DNA from: Hippasteria phrygiana
Taxonomy: Eukaryota > Echinodermata > Asteroidea > Valvatida > Goniasteridae
Reading direction: 5' to 3'
Assembly (NCBI GenBank): GCA_037893225.1
Contig: JAZGUH010000105.1
Location: forward strand, 992,001-1,056,000
DNA length: 64,000 nt
Part shown: piece by piece, positions 63,500-64,000 of the stretch
Layout: every line of letters begins with the position of its first letter
How positions within the stretch are numbered: the stretch's first letter is position 1
The notes under the pieces: model-generated
Databases searched by the model: none
The model's input: only the letters and a program-made list of their open reading frames with translations
Told to the model about the DNA's origin: nothing
Program-made: the position numbers and the translations under genes

Positions 63500-63666
63500 A
63501 TGGCGGCGCGGCCGAGTTACCCGAACTGCCGCGGTTTGTTCTCCTAACAGACGACGAAATATTGGAACTTGTAAGCAATGCTGACGCTCCAAATACAAAG
63601 AGACAAATCAAATATGCAGTGAAACAATTAGATGAATTTGCTAGACACGTTTTTAACAGTTTTTAA
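63500..63666 (+). pseudogene. possible transposon ORF fragment
   Basis: An open frame ending at 63666 reads LPRFVLLTDDEILELVSNAD, then APNTKRQIKYAVKQLDEFAR. The DDEI..L.....NTK....AV..F pattern is similar to the N-terminal part of Crypton-type tyrosine-recombinase ORFs as I remember them. It lacks an ATG in frame after 63500 and a recombinase domain. Low confidence; it may be a short non-autonomous copy. Confidence 0.25.
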
Positions 63667-63793
63667 CTTGAATAAAATGCATTGAAAGTGTTCCCCCAGC
63701 TATCAGTGCTACTACATGTTTCTTACATTTATGTAAGCACCAGTTTACAAGTTACCAATCAGATGACGAGAATTTATTCAGGCGTTGTATAAA

Positions 63794-63957
63794 ACAAATA
63801 ATGAATGTTTCACATTCGTGCGATGGAAAGAATAATTTCATTCGGTGACAGATAGCATGTTCTATTCCACTCGGCTTCGCCTCATGGAATAGAACATGCC
63901 ATCTGTCACCTCATGAAATTATTCTTACCATCACACTCATAAACATTCATTATTTGT
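63794..63957. mobile_element. 164-bp palindromic element
   Basis: 63794-63870 and 63885-63957 are imperfect inverted repeats: ACAAATAATGAATGTTT / AAACATTCATTATTTGT, GGTGACAGATAGCATGTTCT / GAACATGCCATCTGTCACC. The loop is CACTCGGCTTCGCCTCA. It lies 130 bp after the ORF fragment and may be the end of the same element. Confidence 0.8.
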
Positions 63958-64000
63958 ATACTATCATATGTGCGCCCCCCGGGGGGGGGGGGGAGTTGGG

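Overview
The window is eukaryotic and metazoan. It carries a receptor tyrosine kinase gene split into many small exons with consensus GT-AG junctions, long AT-rich introns, and a very high load of transposable elements, MITEs, minisatellites and long G or C homopolymers. The mix of repeat families (TTAA-flanked AGGCAGTG MITEs, the GTGACCCG..AAAAAGGGCACAT MITE, GGGGCGGATCCAGG insertions, ACATGTACATGTA-rich introns) and an expanded-type Ig-RTK suggest a marine invertebrate deuterostome, most likely an echinoderm (a sea-star-like genome is my best guess). The species call is inference only.

Layout. 1-7,900: repeat-rich intergenic DNA without a recognisable gene (several TIR elements, one tRNA-derived SINE, G/C tracts). 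7,944-14,255: a composite fold-back structure whose two ~1 kb inverted arms carry a ~21-bp minisatellite; it encloses a 5'-truncated, frameshifted CR1/Jockey-type LINE and a TTAA-flanked MITE. 14,300-19,860: more MITEs, including a clear nested insertion with an 11-bp target duplication. 19,918-63,159: one large plus-strand gene, 15 exons reconstructed, all with compatible phases. It encodes a signal peptide, three Ig-like domains, a Thr/Ser-rich stalk, a transmembrane helix and a complete tyrosine kinase domain, 752 codons so far (740 with an alternative donor). No stop codon was found after exon 15, so the C-terminal tail probably lies beyond the window. 63,300-64,000: probable further transposon sequence in the following intron.

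The 23.4-kb intron between exons 5 and 6 (34,728-58,118) is a transposon reservoir. It holds a frame-broken open reading region (37,262-40,296) encoding an unclassified transposase-like protein that combines an N-terminal coiled-coil region, D/D/CxxH/E-type RNase-H-fold signatures and a C-terminal Spin/Ssty (Tudor-like) domain; a TTAA-flanked 1.4-kb element with a broken THAP domain (Kolobok-like); a Penelope-like element with reverse transcriptase and GIY-YIG nuclease segments inserted into a ~143-bp satellite; and satellite-like arrays containing about twenty perfect TGACGTCA (CRE/ATF) palindromes.

The only gene judged likely to be a working host gene is the Ig-RTK. Everything else coding-like is transposon-derived and, as read here, broken. 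The transposase-like protein with the Spin/Ssty-like domain is the best candidate for something not well described.
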